64,000 bases of DNA from the NCBI GenBank assembly GCA_046309815.1, contig JBKCOJ010000008.1:1-64000 (forward strand). Reading direction: 5' to 3'. The notes under the pieces were generated by a model. That model did not search any database and was not told where the DNA came from. It worked only from the letters and a program-made list of their open reading frames with translations. Numbering within the stretch: the first letter of the stretch is position 1; every line of letters begins with the position of its first letter. The position numbers were made by a program, and so were the translations under genes. Source of the stretch: CAITNM01 sp021298215. Its GTDB lineage: Bacteria; Pseudomonadota; Alphaproteobacteria; Paracaedibacterales; CAITNM01. This document shows, piece after piece, positions 1 through 7,795 of this stretch.

Positions 1-343
1 CTTAAACTACCAGGCATAACATCCACTAGCGCTGTGGAACTTCTTCGGCTACACCTGCTCTCTTCTCCCTCTGCTCCCGCTGAGTGCCACACGGCACCAC
101 TAAAACGAGTCTGTTCGTTTCTTATTTAGTCCTTTCGTTACATTAACGCACATATTCTAGTCGACTAGCGATTCTATTATCACAATTTGAGCTCAGATGG
201 TTGCGATCTTAAAATCTAATACCATCGTCTCACATAACTGTCCTCCTGGCAAAAATTATTATAGCCCATACCTCAACGCCCCTTTGGCGTTGGCGTGCGG
301 AGTTGGGCTTTTCGATTTTTGACAAAAAATTTAATTTGTGTAT
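1..343. other. Gene-less structured region before rnj 3' end
   Basis: No convincing coding frame lies here. It looks more GC-rich and fold-prone than its surroundings. On the minus strand a TGAG..GATGGT arm near 190-235 can pair with ACCATC..CTCA. A TATAAT-like hexamer at about 255-262 is followed by AGGAGG and then ATG TGA, a start codon directly followed by a stop. On the plus strand an open frame runs from base 1 to a stop near 129 and could be the tail of a gene entering the window. I looked for tmRNA, SRP RNA and RNase P RNA signatures and found none. It may be an uncharacterised RNA gene or a decayed gene. Confidence 0.3.
263..315. terminator. Long stem-loop, probable terminator
   Basis: AGCCCA (263-268) pairs with TGGGCT (304-309), and an inner CAACGCC/GGCGTTG stem (274-280 with 286-292) encloses a five-base loop. 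On the plus strand the hairpin is followed by TTTTCGATTTTT. On the minus strand it is followed by ATAATAATTTTT. It could therefore end rnj transcription on the minus strand, or a plus-strand transcript from 1-260. Confidence 0.55.
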
Positions 344-1996
344 TTACGAAACAGATACAAAATGTATATCGACAACTGGTTTTTTTCCAAAGCGTTGATT
401 ACATTCTTGTTTAACAGACCGTTGCAGGGCTTCTATGTAATTTTTTTCTTTACCTAGATCTTGATGCATCGTGCGACGGATAATTTTTTGCATGCCATCT
501 TGAAAATCTTCGGTTTCTTCTCCTAGTTCAACGAGACCGAAGGAACTGATAACGGGTATTCCTTGCAATTGATAAATATCGTCCACTGGTATGCTTAGTA
601 AAACGATTCCTTGAATCGAGATTTTGTTACGATCTTTAAGGATAGGGCTTTGCATCGACACAAGGCATTTCCCATCAACACCCCATCTTCCTGTATTAAC
701 ACGATCAATTATTTCAGGAGTTTTACCTGCTAGTTCAATAAGGGTTCCATTACCAGGTACGAGAGTATGCTCTATACCATTCGCCAAACCTAGTTCTGCT
801 TGAGATTGCATGTGGCGCGCTTCGCCGTGCACAGGAATTAGGGATTTTGGTTTAGTCCAATTATACATAGCTTTTAAATCTTCTTGAGCCGGATGTCCAG
901 AAACATGTACAGCTTCTTCATGAGAGGTGATAGTACGTACACCTTGATGCACAAGCTGATTTTGTATGTTTGCAATAGAGCGTTCATTCCCTGGTATAAC
1001 GCGGGATGAAAAAATAACGGTATCACCATCATCAAGCTCAACAATTGGATGAGAGCGGTTGGCAATTCGCGATAATGCGGCGCGTCCTTCACCTTGAGAG
1101 CCAGTACTGATGAACAATACCTTGTCGCGTGGCATATCCATTGCTTGATCAGCTGGCACAAACCCTGGCAGCTTTTTCAAATATCCTGAAAGAGTTGCTG
1201 CACGAATCATTTTTTCTAAAGATCGGCCAAGCAGAGCAACTTTTCTACCGTTTTTTTGCGCCGCGTGAGCAATAGATTCAACGCGAGCTACATTTGATGA
1301 GAAACAGCACGCGACAATACGACCTTGTGGAATTTGCGCAATAATTTTTTCTAACTCATTTCTTACTTCGCCTTCAGATCCAGTAGAGCCCTTATCAAAT
1401 ACATTTGTAGAATCACAAATAAGAGCTGATACTCCTTCTTTGCCAATTTCTTTTAAACGATTTTTATCCGTAGACTCTCCTATAAGTGGCTGGGGATCAA
1501 CTTTCCAATCTCCAGTATGTAGAACACAGCCAAGCTCTGTGCGAATGGCTAAAGCATTTGGTTCAGGGATGGAGTGCGTAAGAGTTATATACTCCACATC
1601 AAAAGATCCAATTTGTACCCTTCCAGAGAGAGGAACTTCGATAATTTTAACTTGTTTGCCCCACGATTTTTCTTCAAGTTTTTGCCGCAATACTTGCGCT
1701 GTAAACGGAGTTGCGTATACAGGACATTTCAAATATGGCCAAAGATATGGGACGGCTCCAATGTGATCTTCATGGGCATGGGTGAGCACCAAGGCTTTTA
1801 CGTTTTCTGCCTGCTCTAATATGGCTGAGGGGTCTGGCATCATGATGTCAATACCAAGCCGATCACCAAAAGTGATGCCGCAGTCAACAATAATCCATTC
1901 TTTATTGTGGCCAAAAAGGTTGAGATTCATACCAATTTCGCCAGCTCCACCTAGTGGCAGAAACCAAAAATTATTCCCTTTGGGAGTCTTTAACAC
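344..1996 (-). CDS. rnj: Ribonuclease J
   Basis: 550-aa metallo-beta-lactamase/beta-CASP ribonuclease, the expected size for RNase J, acting in 5'-3' exonucleolytic and endonucleolytic mRNA decay and rRNA maturation in the cytoplasm. The zinc-binding motif HAHEDHIGA lies at residues 73-81. Further metal-ligand segments are LTHSIPEP (about 140) and LHTGDWK (about 160). The beta-CASP region carries VHVSGHPAQED near residue 365, followed by a PVHGEARHM ligand segment. The start ATG at 1996 fits the family N terminus (FLPLGGAGEIGMN). It lies 14 bases downstream of fmt on the same strand, so both are probably co-transcribed. Alphaproteobacteria commonly have RNase J alongside RNase E. Confidence 0.95.
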   Translation of the reverse strand: MLKTPKGNNFWFLPLGGAGEIGMNLNLFGHNKEWIIVDCGITFGDRLGIDIMMPDPSAILEQAENVKALVLTHAHEDHIGAVPYLWPYLKCPVYATPFTAQVLRQKLEEKSWGKQVKIIEVPLSGRVQIGSFDVEYITLTHSIPEPNALAIRTELGCVLHTGDWKVDPQPLIGESTDKNRLKEIGKEGVSALICDSTNVFDKGSTGSEGEVRNELEKIIAQIPQGRIVACCFSSNVARVESIAHAAQKNGRKVALLGRSLEKMIRAATLSGYLKKLPGFVPADQAMDMPRDKVLFISTGSQGEGRAALSRIANRSHPIVELDDGDTVIFSSRVIPGNERSIANIQNQLVHQGVRTITSHEEAVHVSGHPAQEDLKAMYNWTKPKSLIPVHGEARHMQSQAELGLANGIEHTLVPGNGTLIELAGKTPEIIDRVNTGRWGVDGKCLVSMQSPILKDRNKISIQGIVLLSIPVDDIYQLQGIPVISSFGLVELGEETEDFQDGMQKIIRRTMHQDLGKEKNYIEALQRSVKQECNQRFGKKPVVDIHFVSVS

Positions 1997-2010
1997 AAAA
2001 ATTCCTTAAT

Positions 2011-2943
2011 CTATTTTTCAAAAATGATATTTTCGCCCCGGTAGCCATTTAAAAAATCGTTAGATGATATAGGTTTTGAACCGGGTCTTTGAAGCATTTT
2101 AAGCTGTATTGCACCTGTTTTGCAAGAAATTAACAATCGATGGTCGTTTGTAACAATCCAAGTACCTGGAGGATAGTCTGATGAATTTGTTATAGGATCT
2201 GCATCGAGTATTTTTATTGGTTGATTATCAAGTGGCGCCGTTGTTCCCGGCCAAGGAGTAAAAGCACGAATTTTATTAATAATTGCTATAGCTTCATCGC
2301 TGAAATCTAGATTGCTTTCTGCTTTTTTGAGCTTATGTGCATAGGTCACACCTTCTGTAGGTTGTGGAGTTGGCCTAAGTTGATTAGCTAAGATACTTGG
2401 TAGACATTCAAGCAATACCTGAGCGCTTAAGCTTAACATTTTATCGTGCAGAGTTTGGCCTGTATCATTACTGTTGATAGGAATGGTTTGTGAGTACAGC
2501 ATTGGCCCGGTGTCTAGCCCCTCATCCATTTGCATCATTGTGATGCCTGTCTGATTATCGCCTGCTTCAATTGCACGATGAATAGGGGCTGCTCCTCTCC
2601 AACGTGGTAATAGGGATGCATGAATATTTATACAGCCGAGTTTAGGTGCTTCTAAGATTTGCTTGGGAAGCAGTAATCCATAAGCAGCGACGATCGCTAA
2701 ATCTGCGTCCAACTTACTGAATTTTTCTTGTTCTTCCGTGGATTTTAGTGTTGTTGGAGTGTGTACCGGAATATTTTTTTCTAAAGCAAATTGGTGTACA
2801 GGTGATTTTGTCTCCGCATGTCCTCTTCCTTTTGGTCGTGGTGGTTGGGTATAAACAGCAACTACATTGTATTTAGCATCCACTAAAGTTTGTAAAGGAA
2901 TAAGGGCAAATTCAGGTGTGCCCATAAAAATGATTTTCGTCAT
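2011..2943 (-). CDS. fmt: Methionyl-tRNA formyltransferase
   Basis: 310 aa, standard length. It formylates initiator Met-tRNA using 10-formyl-tetrahydrofolate. The catalytic loop INIHASLLPRWRGAAP (Asn, His) and the DTGPML Asp segment of the hydrolase/transferase domain are intact. The C-terminal tRNA-binding domain begins around residue 205. The N terminus IIFMGTPEFA is typical. In many bacteria fmt follows def (peptide deformylase). Here def is absent and a divergent folate-enzyme-like gene lies 41 bases upstream, with rnj 14 bases downstream. Confidence 0.96.
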   Translation of the reverse strand: MTKIIFMGTPEFALIPLQTLVDAKYNVVAVYTQPPRPKGRGHAETKSPVHQFALEKNIPVHTPTTLKSTEEQEKFSKLDADLAIVAAYGLLLPKQILEAPKLGCINIHASLLPRWRGAAPIHRAIEAGDNQTGITMMQMDEGLDTGPMLYSQTIPINSNDTGQTLHDKMLSLSAQVLLECLPSILANQLRPTPQPTEGVTYAHKLKKAESNLDFSDEAIAIINKIRAFTPWPGTTAPLDNQPIKILDADPITNSSDYPPGTWIVTNDHRLLISCKTGAIQLKMLQRPGSKPISSNDFLNGYRGENIIFEK

Positions 2944-2984
2944 TAGTTTTATGTTCTTTCTTTGCTGACAGTATAGTTGGCGAT

Positions 2985-3722
2985 TTAAGAACCGGCAAAT
3001 TTAAATGGTTGAGAATTTTCTATTTGTTTTTGTAGTGTTGTTTCAAGTTCGGGAGCATTCCCGCAAACATATATGCCTTGGCATTCATGCATGGCTAAAT
3101 TTACGATTTCTTGAGGTGGACTAGTTAGCTTACGAGGATTGGAAATGCCTAATTTTAGATGTTGTGTTTGTTGATTCCAGTATCCTAGATTTATATAAAT
3201 TTTATCGAAGTTGACTTTAGCATCTTTAAAAAAAGCTCGTATTGCTTGGGTATCGTAAACGCACTGGGTAATAATGAAATCTGGATTTTCTTGGAGTTTT
3301 TGAAAGAAGCTATCAAGTTCTTCTTTGATACTGCGTATAATAGGTGTTGGATTGACGACGACGCCCACTTTAGAAAAGTATTTCTTTGCGATGGTGATAG
3401 TTTCTTTGGGCTGAATTTCGGGACAATTGATTAGTTTGCTTCGATCGCCAAAAACGAGAAGACCGTAGGTGTTTTTCTTGATTTTACCCATATGTTGGGT
3501 CAAAAATTCTTGAAATTTTTCTATGGAATTGAAATCCCTTGTTCTTACATGAATCATATAAGGCGAATCAAAAAATGTTCTTTCTTCGTCCCAAGGATTG
3601 ATATTGGACAGTGGAATGTGTGGGTAACTAGGGATAATTTCAAAGGGGCGCTGCAGTACATCTTGCATATTTTTAATGCTAATAGAATTTTTTTGTTCTA
3701 AGACTTCTCGAAAAAATTTCAT
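2985..3722 (-). CDS. Divergent methylenetetrahydrofolate-reductase-like protein
   Basis: 245-aa protein without signal peptide or membrane segments. I do not recognise it securely. The stretch from about residue 125 to 185 (a PTPIIRS segment, a helix, then FIITQCVYD and an FFKDA helix) follows the MTHFR pattern, in which an HPEA..S strand and helix precede ITQ[FL]FFD and an RF.D.C helix. The N-terminal third shows no clear FAD-site residues, and the protein is about 50 residues shorter than MetF. It may be a degenerate or repurposed TIM-barrel MTHFR relative. Its position upstream of the folate-dependent fmt fits a one-carbon role. ATG at 3722 is the only good start. Confidence 0.5.
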   Translation of the reverse strand: MKFFREVLEQKNSISIKNMQDVLQRPFEIIPSYPHIPLSNINPWDEERTFFDSPYMIHVRTRDFNSIEKFQEFLTQHMGKIKKNTYGLLVFGDRSKLINCPEIQPKETITIAKKYFSKVGVVVNPTPIIRSIKEELDSFFQKLQENPDFIITQCVYDTQAIRAFFKDAKVNFDKIYINLGYWNQQTQHLKLGISNPRKLTSPPQEIVNLAMHECQGIYVCGNAPELETTLQKQIENSQPFKFAGS

Positions 3723-3841
3723 AAAAATTGCTAATACGTAGAGCTGCTCAACTTATACCAAAGAAAATAACAGAGTCACGGGATTTGGTTAATTGTTACA
3801 TTTGCTATAAAATGAGTACAGATAATTATCAAGAATGACAA

Positions 3842-4210
3842 ATGATAAGAGAAGAATATTTTTCTATTATAGTTTTCTTTTGTGTTGTTTTTTTTATGAC
3901 GGCATTATTCTTAAGTGTGGCCTGGTTAAGAGGCAAGCGCAGGCCTTATTATCAAAAAAATGCGCCGTATGAATGTGGTTTTGATTCGTTTGAAACATTC
4001 TCACAAAATGCACGTCGACAGTTTGACGTGCAGTTTTATTTGACAGCGATTCTCTTCATTATTTTCGATTTGGAGATAGTGTTTTTATTTCCATGGGCAA
4101 TTGCTCTTGAATATATTGGTTGGTCAGGGTTTTGGTCGATGGTAATATTTTTAGCTGTTTTGACTATTGGATTTGTATATGAATGGAAAAAGGGGGCCTT
4201 TGACTGGTAG
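3842..4210 (+). CDS. nuoA: NADH-quinone oxidoreductase subunit A
   Basis: 122-aa membrane subunit of respiratory complex I, with three transmembrane helices (about residues 8-28, 64-86, 92-112). Family signatures are YECGFDSF before helix 2, FDLEIVFLFPWA in helix 2, and the YEWKKGAFDW tail. It starts at ATG 3842, about 120 bases from the divergent MTHFR-like gene, so a promoter should lie between them. nuoB follows after four bases. Confidence 0.95.
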   Translation: MIREEYFSIIVFFCVVFFMTALFLSVAWLRGKRRPYYQKNAPYECGFDSFETFSQNARRQFDVQFYLTAILFIIFDLEIVFLFPWAIALEYIGWSGFWSMVIFLAVLTIGFVYEWKKGAFDW

Positions 4211-4214
4211 TAAT

Positions 4215-4751
4215 ATGATCACAAAGCTTGAAGATTTAAAAGAGTACCTTCCTGAGTCGTTGAAGAATGATAGGGAGTTATTTCAAGCAATTCATCATGA
4301 GATTGCTAATAAAGGATATATTTCGGCCAAGCTTGATCAAATTACTGCTTGGGCACAAAGTGGATCTTTGTGGCCAATGACTTTTGGTCTTGCGTGTTGT
4401 GCCATTGAAATGATGCATAGTGCGGCAAGTCGGTATGATCTTGATAGATTTGGTCTTGTTTTTCGACCGAGTCCAAGACAGGCAGATGTATTGATAGTCG
4501 CTGGGACCTTAACAAACAAAATGGCACCAGCAATCCGTAGAGTCTATGACCAAATGCCAGAGCCTCGTTGGGTGATTTCAATGGGGAGTTGTGCAAATGG
4601 TGGAGGATATTACCACTATTCTTATTCTGTTACGCGGGGATGTGATCGTATTATACCGGTTGATGTATATGTTCCTGGATGCCCGCCGACGGCAGAAGCA
4701 TTAATTTATGGGATTATGTTATTACAGCAGAAAATACTGCAAAAAGTTTAG
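4215..4751 (+). CDS. nuoB: NADH-quinone oxidoreductase subunit B
   Basis: 178-aa peripheral-arm subunit that holds iron-sulfur cluster N2, which passes electrons to quinone. Ligands are visible in FGLACCAIEM, in GSCANGGGYYHYSYS and in VPGCPPTAEALIYG. I chose ATG 4215 (protein MITKLEDLKEYLPES), four bases after nuoA. An upstream in-frame ATG at 4167 would overlap nuoA by 44 bases and adds residues not typical of NuoB. nuoC and the other subunits do not follow, so the complex I genes are split in this genome. Confidence 0.95.
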   Translation: MITKLEDLKEYLPESLKNDRELFQAIHHEIANKGYISAKLDQITAWAQSGSLWPMTFGLACCAIEMMHSAASRYDLDRFGLVFRPSPRQADVLIVAGTLTNKMAPAIRRVYDQMPEPRWVISMGSCANGGGYYHYSYSVTRGCDRIIPVDVYVPGCPPTAEALIYGIMLLQQKILQKV

Positions 4752-4763
4752 CATCTGCTTTTA

Positions 4764-5009
4764 CTAAACTTTCTCTCCAGCGCGGATTTTTTTAGGAATT
4801 GTTATTGCTACTTCAACTTTTTCTACATCGGCGATTGCTGTTTTATTTTCTTGCTTAATACGTTCATACAATTCTTTACGCAAAACAGAAGCTGTCCTTG
4901 GGTATTCAAAACCTAATTTAACGATGCGACCGTTTATATCTAAAACTGTACAGACTATATCATCATTGATAATAATGGATTCGCCAATTTTGCGACTAAG
5001 ACTTAGCAT
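4764..5009 (-). CDS. csrA: Carbon storage regulator CsrA
   Basis: 81-aa RNA-binding post-transcriptional regulator of the CsrA/RsmA family, somewhat longer than the usual 60-70 aa because of an extended C terminus. The start MLSLSRKIGESIIIND and the conserved IRAGEKV-type tail are family hallmarks. CsrA binds GGA motifs in mRNA leaders and often controls flagellin or motility genes. Here it is divergent from flgB-flgC with about 80 bases between the starts, which suggests a flagellar connection. It converges closely with nuoB, 12 bases away. Confidence 0.93.
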   Translation of the reverse strand: MLSLSRKIGESIIINDDIVCTVLDINGRIVKLGFEYPRTASVLRKELYERIKQENKTAIADVEKVEVAITIPKKIRAGEKV

Positions 5010-5089
5010 ACCTACCTAATGTTACAAATTTAATTAAATGTTAAACAATTTTTTATATTCTACCTAGTGGGAACGTAAGATTTTTTTCT

Positions 5090-5458
5090 ATGAATTTATT
5101 TAATGATAAAATCTCATTAATACTCAATCATCGTCTTACTTGGTTGGGCGCTAGATCAAATTTGATGGCGGAAAATATAGCCTTAGCAGATGTTAAGGGC
5201 GCCACGCGCCGTGAAATGCCGACTTTCCGACAAGTATTAAAAAGACATGGTGCTTTACCTGGTGCGAATGATAAGCCTGTAAAGTTAATAAAAATTGACT
5301 CAAAAGATACGTTTAAAACAAAAAGTGAGATCTCTAGAGAAATGGAAACATTAGAGATGTCTCGAACAGTTTTGGAGCATGATGCTCTTTTGAGTACACT
5401 TAAAAACTTTCATCAATTAGTTAAGACGATTTTGAATATGTCGCAAGGTGGAGGTTGA
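5090..5458 (+). CDS. flgB: Flagellar basal-body rod protein FlgB
   Basis: 122-aa proximal rod subunit, near the usual 115-140 aa. The N-terminal rod helix ends in the LMAENIALADVKGATRREMPTF region, which corresponds to the NIANxxTPGYK segment of rod/hook proteins. The C terminus (TLKNFHQLVKTILNMSQGG) is the matching C-terminal helix. flgC follows immediately. Basal-body rod genes elsewhere in the window (flgF-flgG) form a separate cluster. Confidence 0.88.
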   Translation: MNLFNDKISLILNHRLTWLGARSNLMAENIALADVKGATRREMPTFRQVLKRHGALPGANDKPVKLIKIDSKDTFKTKSEISREMETLEMSRTVLEHDALLSTLKNFHQLVKTILNMSQGGG

Positions 5459-5463
5459 TATCT

Positions 5464-5895
5464 ATGGCTATAGATAAAGCGCAATCTACTCTTTCGCGTG
5501 CTTTGCATACGACCATATCGGGAATGATCGTACAGAATAAACGAATGCTGATAATTGCAGAAAACTTGGCGAACGCAGGTGTGAGAAATACCGTTGCTGG
5601 TGAATTGCCCTATAAGAGGCGAATTCCATCATTCAAAACCTTTTTTGATAAGAGGTCAAAATCTCAGCTTGTTGCTCTTGCAAAAATTGAAAAAGATAAG
5701 TCGCCTTTTCCTAAAATTTTTGCTCCTGATGATCCTGCGGCTGATAAGGATGGTTTTGTGTACGAGTCAAATGTGCGAGCGGTTCTTGAAATGGCAGATA
5801 TGAGAGAGGCAGCGCGCAGCCATGAAGGTTGTCTTAAAGCTTATGAGCGCATTTTATCAATGCTGCAAAACACAATAAACCTCTTAAAAAATTAA
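5464..5895 (+). CDS. flgC: Flagellar basal-body rod protein FlgC
   Basis: 143-aa rod protein (usual about 135). The N-terminal rod motif is MLIIAENLANAGVRNT. The central YESNVRAVLEMADMREAARSH and the ending ILSMLQNTINLLK match the FlgC Y.PNV....EM.DM..A.R.Y pattern. I chose ATG 5464 because GGTGGAGG (5447-5454) lies nine bases upstream. A TTG at 5455 overlapping the flgB stop is the alternative. It forms an operon with flgB. Confidence 0.9.
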   Translation: MAIDKAQSTLSRALHTTISGMIVQNKRMLIIAENLANAGVRNTVAGELPYKRRIPSFKTFFDKRSKSQLVALAKIEKDKSPFPKIFAPDDPAADKDGFVYESNVRAVLEMADMREAARSHEGCLKAYERILSMLQNTINLLKN

Positions 5896-5902
5896 CTTGG
5901 TC

Positions 5903-5931
5903 TTGACCTTTTAGTTCTTCAGACTCATATT
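5903..5931 (+). promoter_or_regulatory. Sigma70-like promoter for rubrerythrin
   Basis: TTGACC at 5903-5908, a 17-base spacer, then CATATT at 5926-5931. This is a near-consensus -35/-10 pair, 33 bases upstream of the rubrerythrin ATG. Confidence 0.45.
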
Positions 5932-5963
5932 CAAATAGTTTAATTTATTTAGAGTATGGTGCT

Positions 5964-6383
5964 ATGGGACAGCTAAAAGGATCAAAAACTGAGCAAAATC
6001 TTAAGGATGCATTTGCTGGGGAATCGCAGGCAAATCGTCGTTACTTATATTTCGCACAAAAAGCAGACATAGAGGGTTATAATGACGTTGCAGCTGTATT
6101 TCGTTCTACCGCTGAAGGTGAGACTGGTCACGCGCATGGTCATTTGGAATTTTTAGAAGAAGTTGGAGATCCAGCGACGGGTTTAGCTATTGGTACGACA
6201 ACGAATAACCTCAAAGCTGCAATTGCAGGAGAAACGCACGAATATACGGACATGTATCCTGGAATGGCTAAATCAGCTCGTGAAGAAGGCTTTGATGAGA
6301 TTGCTGATTGGTTTGAAACATTAGCCAAAGCAGAAAAATCTCATGCAGGGCGCTTTCAAAAAGCTCTAGATACGATGGCTTAG
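5964..6383 (+). CDS. Rubrerythrin family diiron protein
   Basis: 139-aa ferritin-like four-helix protein without the C-terminal rubredoxin domain found in anaerobe rubrerythrins. Diiron ligands are expected in AFAGESQANRRY (helix A), EGETGHAHGH (helix B, ExxH), AGETHEYTDMYP and AEKSHAGRF (second ExxH pair). This short form is common in Alphaproteobacteria and is thought to act in peroxide detoxification or iron handling. ATG 5964 is preceded by a good promoter. hisS begins one base after its stop, so the two may share a transcript. Confidence 0.92.
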   Translation: MGQLKGSKTEQNLKDAFAGESQANRRYLYFAQKADIEGYNDVAAVFRSTAEGETGHAHGHLEFLEEVGDPATGLAIGTTTNNLKAAIAGETHEYTDMYPGMAKSAREEGFDEIADWFETLAKAEKSHAGRFQKALDTMA

Positions 6384-6384
6384 C

Positions 6385-7641
6385 ATGACAAAACTACAGC
6401 CTGTAAGAGGAACTCGAGATTTCTTGGGGGATTTAGCAAGGTGTGTTCAACATATTCAAGAAACAGCTTTTTCAAAAGCTCAGTGTTTTGGTTTTGAACG
6501 CATTGATACTCCGATTTTTGAATATACGGGTGTTTTCAAAAGGGCTGTAGGAGAAACGAGTGATATCGTAGGGAAAGAGATGTATACTTTCTTGGATCGT
6601 GGCGGTGAAGAGATTACGCTGCGACCAGAAGGTACAGCTCCTGTTGTAAGAGCTATACTATCAAATAGTCTTACTCAGCAATTACCATTAAAATATTGTT
6701 ATTATGGTCCGATGTTTAGGTATGAGCGTCCTCAACGGGGAAGATACAGACAATTACATCAGTTTGGAGTTGAGTTCTTTGGAATCGATAATCCGTACGC
6801 CGATGTAGAAGTGATTGATTTGGCGCGACAAATTATTAAAGAGCTCGGAATTAATGCGGAGTTATACCTTAATACAATAGGTGACGTTGAGAGCAGAGAT
6901 GCTTATCGCGCAGCATTGGTTGAGTATTTTTCCAAATATAAAAATGAATTATCTGAAGATAGTCAGCAACGCTTAACAAAGAATCCGATGCGTATTCTAG
7001 ATTCTAAAGATGCAAATGATAAGCGTATTGCAGAAACGGCGCCAAAAATTGCCGAGTATTTAACGGCTTCAGCAGCTCAATTTTTTGGAAAAATTCGTGA
7101 AGGCCTAGAAGAAATTGGTATTAAATATACGTTAGATTCGACTTTGGTGCGTGGGCTTGATTATTACACGCATACAGCCTTTGAATTTAAAAGTAGTGAC
7201 TTAGGTGCGCAAGATGCGATTTTAGGTGGTGGTCGATATGATGGGTTAGTACAGCATATGGGAGGTCCTTTCATTCCTGCTGTTGGCTGGGGAATGGGCG
7301 TGGATAGAATGGCTCTTCTTTTAGAGAACAAGGTATTTGCGAAACCGACGCCTGTAGCGTTTGTTACTATTGGAGATTATCAATCCAAGGTTATTAAGCT
7401 TGCAACAACGCTTAGGGAGCAAGGTATAACTTGTGAGATTATCTACAAAGCGAATCCAGGAAAGGCATTTAAAGAAGCAGATAAGTTAAATGCGCGTTTT
7501 GTTGTTGTTGTTGGTGAAGAAGAAATGAAAACAAATACTGTTAAAATTAAGGATTTGAATTTGCCTCTGGACCATCCGCAGAAGGAATGTACAATAAAAG
7601 AGGAAGATCTTTTTAACGTATTAAATCAAAAAAATGGATGA
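6385..7641 (+). CDS. hisS: Histidyl-tRNA synthetase
   Basis: 418-aa class II aminoacyl-tRNA synthetase (E. coli 424 aa) charging tRNA-His. Motif 1 region is GTRDFLG at the N terminus. Motif 2 is MFRYERPQRGRYRQLHQFG, the histidine-binding HisA motif is LVRGLDYYTHTAFEF, and motif 3 is VGWGMGVDRM. A C-terminal anticodon-binding domain runs from about residue 330. The next gene starts at 7634, inside the last codons of hisS. Confidence 0.97.
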   Translation: MTKLQPVRGTRDFLGDLARCVQHIQETAFSKAQCFGFERIDTPIFEYTGVFKRAVGETSDIVGKEMYTFLDRGGEEITLRPEGTAPVVRAILSNSLTQQLPLKYCYYGPMFRYERPQRGRYRQLHQFGVEFFGIDNPYADVEVIDLARQIIKELGINAELYLNTIGDVESRDAYRAALVEYFSKYKNELSEDSQQRLTKNPMRILDSKDANDKRIAETAPKIAEYLTASAAQFFGKIREGLEEIGIKYTLDSTLVRGLDYYTHTAFEFKSSDLGAQDAILGGGRYDGLVQHMGGPFIPAVGWGMGVDRMALLLENKVFAKPTPVAFVTIGDYQSKVIKLATTLREQGITCEIIYKANPGKAFKEADKLNARFVVVVGEEEMKTNTVKIKDLNLPLDHPQKECTIKEEDLFNVLNQKNG

Positions 7642-7795
7642 TTCGGTCATTGTTCAAGAAAAAGAAGTAATGTGCGGTGGAGAAACCGTTGATAAAGTTC
7701 CTAACCACCCGCGGGTTTTTTTATGTATCCAACACGAGAATAAGATAGAATGCCCTTATTGTGGAAAAGTGTTTATTTATGAAGGAAAAAACTGA
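7634..7795 (+). CDS. Small CHCC zinc-finger protein (NDUFS6-like)
   Basis: 53-aa protein starting at ATG 7634 inside the last codons of hisS and ending at TGA 7793-7795 inside the start of ygfZ. The zinc ligands are C14 (VMCGGE), H25 (NHPRVFL) and C40/C43 (ECPYCGKVF). The spacing and the HPRV and CPYC signatures match the zf-CHCC domain (Pfam PF10276) of alphaproteobacterial zinc-finger proteins and the mitochondrial complex I subunit NDUFS6. Its exact role in bacteria is not established. Translational coupling to hisS and ygfZ is likely from the overlaps of 8 and 17 bases. Confidence 0.85.
   Translation: MDDSVIVQEKEVMCGGETVDKVPNHPRVFLCIQHENKIECPYCGKVFIYEGKN

Noticed and set aside
1..343. 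tmRNA, SRP RNA or RNase P RNA
   Set aside because: I looked for a T-arm GTTCGA, an ANDN-type tag, the SRP GGAAGCA loop and RNase P conserved boxes and found none.
4745..4770. AGTTTAG/CTAAACT stem between nuoB and csrA as a terminator
   Set aside because: Only seven base pairs with a long loop overlapping both stop codons and no clear T-run; too weak to list.
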